Shown piece by piece: positions 6,728 to 9,489 of a stretch of 9,489 nucleotides of DNA (positions are counted from its first letter, which is position 1; every line of letters begins with the position of its first letter). The translations under genes and the position numbers were made by a program. The stretch lies in contig CAYMZC010000097.1 in NCBI GenBank assembly GCA_964394815.1, positions 1-9,489 of the forward strand. Direction: 5' to 3'. Source of the stretch: Sandaracinobacteroides sp964394815 (lineage in GTDB: Bacteria > Pseudomonadota > Alphaproteobacteria > Sphingomonadales > Sphingomonadaceae). Below the pieces are notes generated by a model. It saw only the letters and a list, made by a program, of their open reading frames with translations. It did no database searches and was not told the origin of the DNA.

Positions 6728-6896
6728 AGTTCTTGTGATAGTTTCCGTGTTTTCGGAGACAGGGACTTTCTCCCCCAATTTCCGGGGCTTTGCGCGGCCA
6801 ACGCCACCGGAGACGGAGCCTTGAGCTGCTCTAGGACGCGTAATTAGATGCGTTTCTCAGTCGCCCAATTTGCCGGTGCGGAGTTGATTTTCGCGC
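6728..6896. other. Non-coding gap between tRNA-Ser and the recombinase cassette
   Basis: The 169 bases carry no credible gene. They should contain the junction between chromosome and accessory DNA if the cassette is integrated here. Visible structure is slight: a TCCG/CGGA mini-hairpin near 6744-6757 and an AT-richer imperfect dyad at 6836-6853. I see no terminator with a T-run on either strand and no second copy of the tRNA 3' end within the window. Confidence 0.4.
6836..6853. promoter_or_regulatory. Imperfect dyad near the end of the recombinase gene, possible recombination or binding site
   Basis: ACGC and GCGT arms flank an AT-rich core with the palindrome TAATTA. It is off-centre by one base. 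It stands out in otherwise GC-rich DNA and lies 44 bases past the recombinase stop. Serine recombinase sites are often imperfect dyads, but nothing here proves that role. Confidence 0.2.
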
Positions 6897-8609
6897 TCAG
6901 CGCTGCGCTGCGGCAAGCCCCAGCAGACGATGCTGCTTCGTCCAGGACGGGGCGACGTGCTTCACGTCCCTCAACCGCTCAAGGTTGATGTCAGTTGGTG
7001 CTGTTCCGTCGAGGACGGCGTTCACGACTGCAGGCGAAAGGAACGCTAGCCTGAGGACGCGATTCACATAATTCCGAGACAGGCCTTCTGCTTCTGCGAG
7101 ATCAGCCACCGTCATATCGGTCTCGGCTTGGAGCCGCTTCCACCAGGCTTTCGCCTTCACGATTGCGGCAACCAGCTTCTGATCAACCACTCCCGCGGTG
7201 GCATGCTGCCCGGTCTCGAGAACGAACCTGACGGCCATCCCAGTACGGCGGATGCGAGCCGGGATGATGACGGTCATTGTTTCTGCCGGGGACGTGCCGG
7301 CTTCCATTCCAAGCGCATGGTTTAGGCCCGCAGGCTCGAAGGCAAGTTCGACAACCTCGTCCTGCACTGCCACCCGCTCAACAATGCGCTGCAACAGGGC
7401 CTGCACCGGCAGCCCTCGTTTGCCATCGAGGGTGGCGACCATGGCCGCAGCCTTTTCCACCAGTGAGGCGACGACGCGCGGCCCGTCGATCGGGGCGCCG
7501 AGCCTGCGGGCCAAGGCGATCGGGTCTTTCAATTCGGCGACCACCGCCCTGATTACCAGTTGCTCCAGCTCCCTTGCCGGGATGCGAACGCCATTGGTGC
7601 CGTTGGCAGCGGCATTGTTCGAAGGCGTCCCATGCTGCAGGTGGCGGCTCACATAATAGCGGTATCGCACCTTCCTTTTGCACGCGTGAGTCGCGACCAA
7701 GGGCTGCCCTTCGTGATCCACCACCTTGCCCGCGAGGAGGCTGGGGTCCTTGACGGTCGGGCCTCGCTGCACACCTTGGCTGTTGTCAGCCAGCTGCGCC
7801 TGGACCCGATCCCAGGTCTCCTGGTTAATTATGGCCGGGTGGTTGCCGGGGTAGGTCTTCGCTCCGTGTCGGATACGGCCAATGTAGAGTGGGTTATTCA
7901 GCAAATTGTAGAGTTGGCCCCGTCCAAACGAGGTCCCTCCGAACTTCCTGCCGCCAGCCGTGCTTCGGCGTGGCTGTCGGACGCCGTCCCGGACCAGTTC
8001 GGCATGCAGGGCTCGAACCGTACCTAACTGGAGGTAGCGCTCGAATATGTGGCTGATGATGGCTGCGTCCTCTTCGACGATTGCAAGGCTGCGCCCGTCG
8101 GGTCGGTAGCCGATTGGCGGAGTTCCGCCCATCCACATGCCCCGCTGCTTCGATGCCGCGATCTTGTCCCTGATCCGCTCTGCGGTTACCTCCCGTTCGA
8201 ACTGCGCGAACGACAGCAGCATGTTGAGGGTAAGCCGCCCCATGCTCGTGGTGGTGTTGAACGACTGGGTGACCGAGACGAAGCTGACCCCGGCCTTGTC
8301 GAAGGCTTCCACCAGCTTTGCGAAGTCCAGCAAGCTTCTGGTCAGGCGGTCGACTTTGTAGACGACAACGTTGTCGATGAGGCCCGAGGCGATGTCGGCC
8401 AGCAGAGCCTTGAGGCCCGGTCGCTCCAGCGTGCCGCCCGAGATCCCCCCATCATCGTATCGGTTCCTGATCAGCACCCAGCCTTCGCTGGCCTGGCTCG
8501 CCACGTAGGCCTTGCAAGCCGCGTACTGGGCATCGAGACTGTTGAAGTCCTGTTCGAGGCCCTCTTCCGAGGACTTGCGCGTGTAGATGGCGCAGCGGAT
8601 GTTCTTCAT
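6897..8609 (-). CDS. Large serine site-specific recombinase
   Basis: The 570-residue product has an N-terminal resolvase/invertase catalytic domain (1-150): IYTRKSSEEG with nucleophile-type Ser13 and Arg11, then SLDAQ, YDDGGISGGTLERPGL, VVYKVDRLTR (Asp87, Arg88, Arg91) and ERE..AERIRDK. The recombinase domain follows (about 160-275, PPIGYR to NPLYIGRIRHG and ETWDRVQ). The zinc-ribbon region (about 287-321, LLAGKVVDHEG to VRYRYYVS) has only one cysteine, so it cannot bind zinc in the usual way. A C-terminal helix-turn-helix-like part (about 498-535, TVADLAEAEGLSRNYVNRVLR) ends the protein. It should cut and rejoin DNA through a phosphoserine link, for integration, excision or inversion. I place the start at ATG 8609, with AAGGA upstream, not at an earlier ATG at 8657. 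It overlaps the DUF2924 stop by 4 bases (ATGA). Confidence 0.93.
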   Translation of the reverse strand: MKNIRCAIYTRKSSEEGLEQDFNSLDAQYAACKAYVASQASEGWVLIRNRYDDGGISGGTLERPGLKALLADIASGLIDNVVVYKVDRLTRSLLDFAKLVEAFDKAGVSFVSVTQSFNTTTSMGRLTLNMLLSFAQFEREVTAERIRDKIAASKQRGMWMGGTPPIGYRPDGRSLAIVEEDAAIISHIFERYLQLGTVRALHAELVRDGVRQPRRSTAGGRKFGGTSFGRGQLYNLLNNPLYIGRIRHGAKTYPGNHPAIINQETWDRVQAQLADNSQGVQRGPTVKDPSLLAGKVVDHEGQPLVATHACKRKVRYRYYVSRHLQHGTPSNNAAANGTNGVRIPARELEQLVIRAVVAELKDPIALARRLGAPIDGPRVVASLVEKAAAMVATLDGKRGLPVQALLQRIVERVAVQDEVVELAFEPAGLNHALGMEAGTSPAETMTVIIPARIRRTGMAVRFVLETGQHATAGVVDQKLVAAIVKAKAWWKRLQAETDMTVADLAEAEGLSRNYVNRVLRLAFLSPAVVNAVLDGTAPTDINLERLRDVKHVAPSWTKQHRLLGLAAAQR

Positions 8610-9046
8610 GCCGCATCCTTTCGGTCCCGCAGGCCGAAGAACTTGGGACCTGACCATTGGGTTCCGGTGATCTTACGGGCGACCTCGCTCAGGCTGCGCC
8701 AGGTCTTGCCGTTCCACTCGACCTCGCCAGCTTCGTTGACAGTCACGATGTGGGCAACCCCGTTCCAGACCCGCACCAGCCGCATACCGGGGCGAGTGGT
8801 CCGCAGTCGGGTCACTCTTGCAGCGGTTCGGCCGGCAGCGGCCACATCATCGAGCTGCCTCGTCGAGCGTACTGACAGACCCCCGAGTGCCTTCTCCTGA
8901 AGGTCATAGGCCAAACCCAGGCGCAGAAGCCCTGCGCTCACCCTCGGCGGATTGGCGCTGAACCGGGTCCGCCATAGGTGGCGCAGGGCTTCCAGCTCCA
9001 TGCTGGACAAGGCTTCGATCTCCGCTTCGAGGTCGACCTTGGCCAT
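8606..9046 (-). CDS. DUF2924 family protein of a recombinase cassette
   Basis: The 146-residue product has no known activity. It has an N-terminal helical part with LEAEIEALSSMELEALRHLWR and LLRLGLAYDLQEKALGGLS, an Arg/Thr-rich linker (about 60-88), and a C-terminal beta-rich domain: RVWNGVAHIVTVNEAGEVEWNGKTWRSLSEVARKITGTQWSGPKFFGL (residues 92-139). These match DUF2924, which I know as a regular partner of this recombinase type. The C-terminal W.G..W.SLSEVA..ITG pattern resembles the RAMA domain linked to DNA modification enzymes, so nucleic-acid binding is a reasonable guess. The ATG at 9046 shares its A with the preceding TGA (TGATG), and the stop overlaps the recombinase start, so all three genes are coupled. 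I chose this start over an upstream ATG at 9178, which would overlap the previous gene by about 130 bases. Confidence 0.88.
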   Translation of the reverse strand: MAKVDLEAEIEALSSMELEALRHLWRTRFSANPPRVSAGLLRLGLAYDLQEKALGGLSVRSTRQLDDVAAAGRTAARVTRLRTTRPGMRLVRVWNGVAHIVTVNEAGEVEWNGKTWRSLSEVARKITGTQWSGPKFFGLRDRKDAA

Positions 9047-9375
9047 CAGGCTTCGACCTTGCCCGGCTGGGCCTCGATCGCAAAGCGGGTGGTACCACCC
9101 ACCTTCTCGCGGGTGATGCTGAGCCCTTGCTTCCGTAGGCCGGTCATGCCGGCGCGGACGCTGTGCGGTTGCCAGCATGTGGCGGACGCGAGCTCCCGGA
9201 GTGTCGCGCCGCCTGGTTGAGTTAGAAGGTTGCGCATGAGAACGAGCTTGCCCGGCCCGCGGCGACGGTCGGTATCGCGAGCCTCGGCAGCCTTTGGAGC
9301 GACGGATTGCTCGTCCGAGCGTTTTGGCTTGGCCTTTATGCGGTGAGGGTTTTCATTGAGCTTGCTGGTTGTCAT
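9046..9375 (-). CDS. DUF3489 winged-helix-like protein, first gene of the recombinase cassette
   Basis: The 109-residue product has a basic, disordered N-terminus (1-40, rich in Lys/Arg) and a C-terminal domain (about 42-101): GKLVLMRNLLTQPGGATLRELASATCWQPHSVRAGMTGLRKQGLSITREKVGGTTRFAI. The order helix-helix-helix then two strands, with ATLRELA.AT.WQPHSVR as the recognition part, is typical of DUF3489, a small winged-helix-like family. It probably binds DNA as a regulator or as an accessory factor for the recombinase; this is inferred. The ATG at 9375 has AGGAG (9387-9383) 7 bases upstream, which rules out the earlier ATG at 9432. Its stop overlaps the DUF2924 start (TGATG). It is the first gene, so the cassette promoter should lie at 9376-9489 or beyond. 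Confidence 0.88.
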   Translation of the reverse strand: MTTSKLNENPHRIKAKPKRSDEQSVAPKAAEARDTDRRRGPGKLVLMRNLLTQPGGATLRELASATCWQPHSVRAGMTGLRKQGLSITREKVGGTTRFAIEAQPGKVEA

Positions 9376-9489
9376 GGGCGGTCTCCTGATGTCGGAGCAG
9401 CAACTCGCTGCTACCACCACCCAAAGCCCCAAGGTTAGGCTCAGGACTCATTGATCAGAGCCAGAATATGACGGTGGCGGCGAGAGCGA
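9376..9489 (-). promoter_or_regulatory. Upstream region of the recombinase cassette with an inverted repeat
   Basis: The cassette promoter should be here, though I see no clear -35/-10 pair. AGCAGC-AACTC-GCTGCT (9396-9412) is a perfect 6-bp inverted repeat 21 bases upstream of the DUF3489 start, in the presumed leader. A second, imperfect dyad with core TGATCA lies at 9447-9460. Either could be an operator for the encoded winged-helix protein or a site for the recombinase. The window ends before any neighbouring gene. Confidence 0.35.

Noticed and set aside
6495..6807. Two minus-strand open frames over the tRNA (GFEPSVPV... and GGIRTLGTG... proteins)
   Set aside because: They are antisense translations of the tRNA-Ser gene, a well-known source of false proteins in databases; no ribosome binding site or independent support.
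8049..8900. Plus-strand frame of 283 aa opposite the recombinase and DUF2924 genes
   Set aside because: Antisense shadow with no recognisable motif or ribosome binding site.
6784..9430. Inverted 9-mer GGGGCTTTG (6784-6792) and CAAAGCCCC (9422-9430) flanking the recombinase cassette as element ends
   Set aside because: Too short and of a composition that recurs elsewhere in the window (GGGGCTTTG also occurs near 2155); no flanking target duplication is visible.
1..9489. CRISPR array, insertion sequence or rRNA
   Set aside because: No regularly spaced repeats, transposase motifs or rRNA segments were found on either strand.

Overview
The window is GC-rich (about 65% by eye) and looks alphaproteobacterial. 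Three things point that way: a hemC-hemD operon followed by a Mic60/mitofilin-like membrane protein, which is a characteristic alphaproteobacterial arrangement; the style of the Kup and UDP-glucose dehydrogenase sequences; and the DUF3489-DUF2924-recombinase cassette, which is common in that class. A sphingomonad-like host is my best guess, but the sequence alone does not prove it.

Layout, left to right. (1) Positions 1-1367 hold the C-terminal two thirds of a Kup-type potassium transporter, split by an in-frame amber codon at 822-824. (2) A small Ala-rich lipoprotein gene lies on the minus strand (1939-1640) with a clear rho-independent terminator. (3) Reading divergently, a plus-strand operon of overlapping genes, hemC-hemD-mic60-like (2213-5125), encodes two consecutive steps of tetrapyrrole synthesis plus a membrane-anchored coiled-coil protein of the crista-organiser family. 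(4) A separate gene, ugd (5261-6562), makes UDP-glucuronate for envelope or exopolysaccharide precursors. (5) A complete tRNA-Ser(GCU) with encoded CCA follows at 6636-6727, with a plausible promoter in front. (6) After a 169-bp non-coding gap comes a minus-strand, translationally coupled cassette: a DUF3489 winged-helix-like protein, a DUF2924 protein, and a 570-aa large serine recombinase. It points towards the tRNA, and the far side runs off the window.

Regions 1-5 look like ordinary chromosome. Region 6 is probably mobile or accessory DNA placed at the 3' side of the tRNA gene; no second attachment site is visible. The most interesting points are the conserved but little-described recombinase cassette, the nonsense codon in kup inside a patch of odd substitutions, and several short in-frame tandem duplications in three neighbouring genes (lipoprotein, hemC, mic60-like). 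No CRISPR array, rRNA or insertion sequence is visible.
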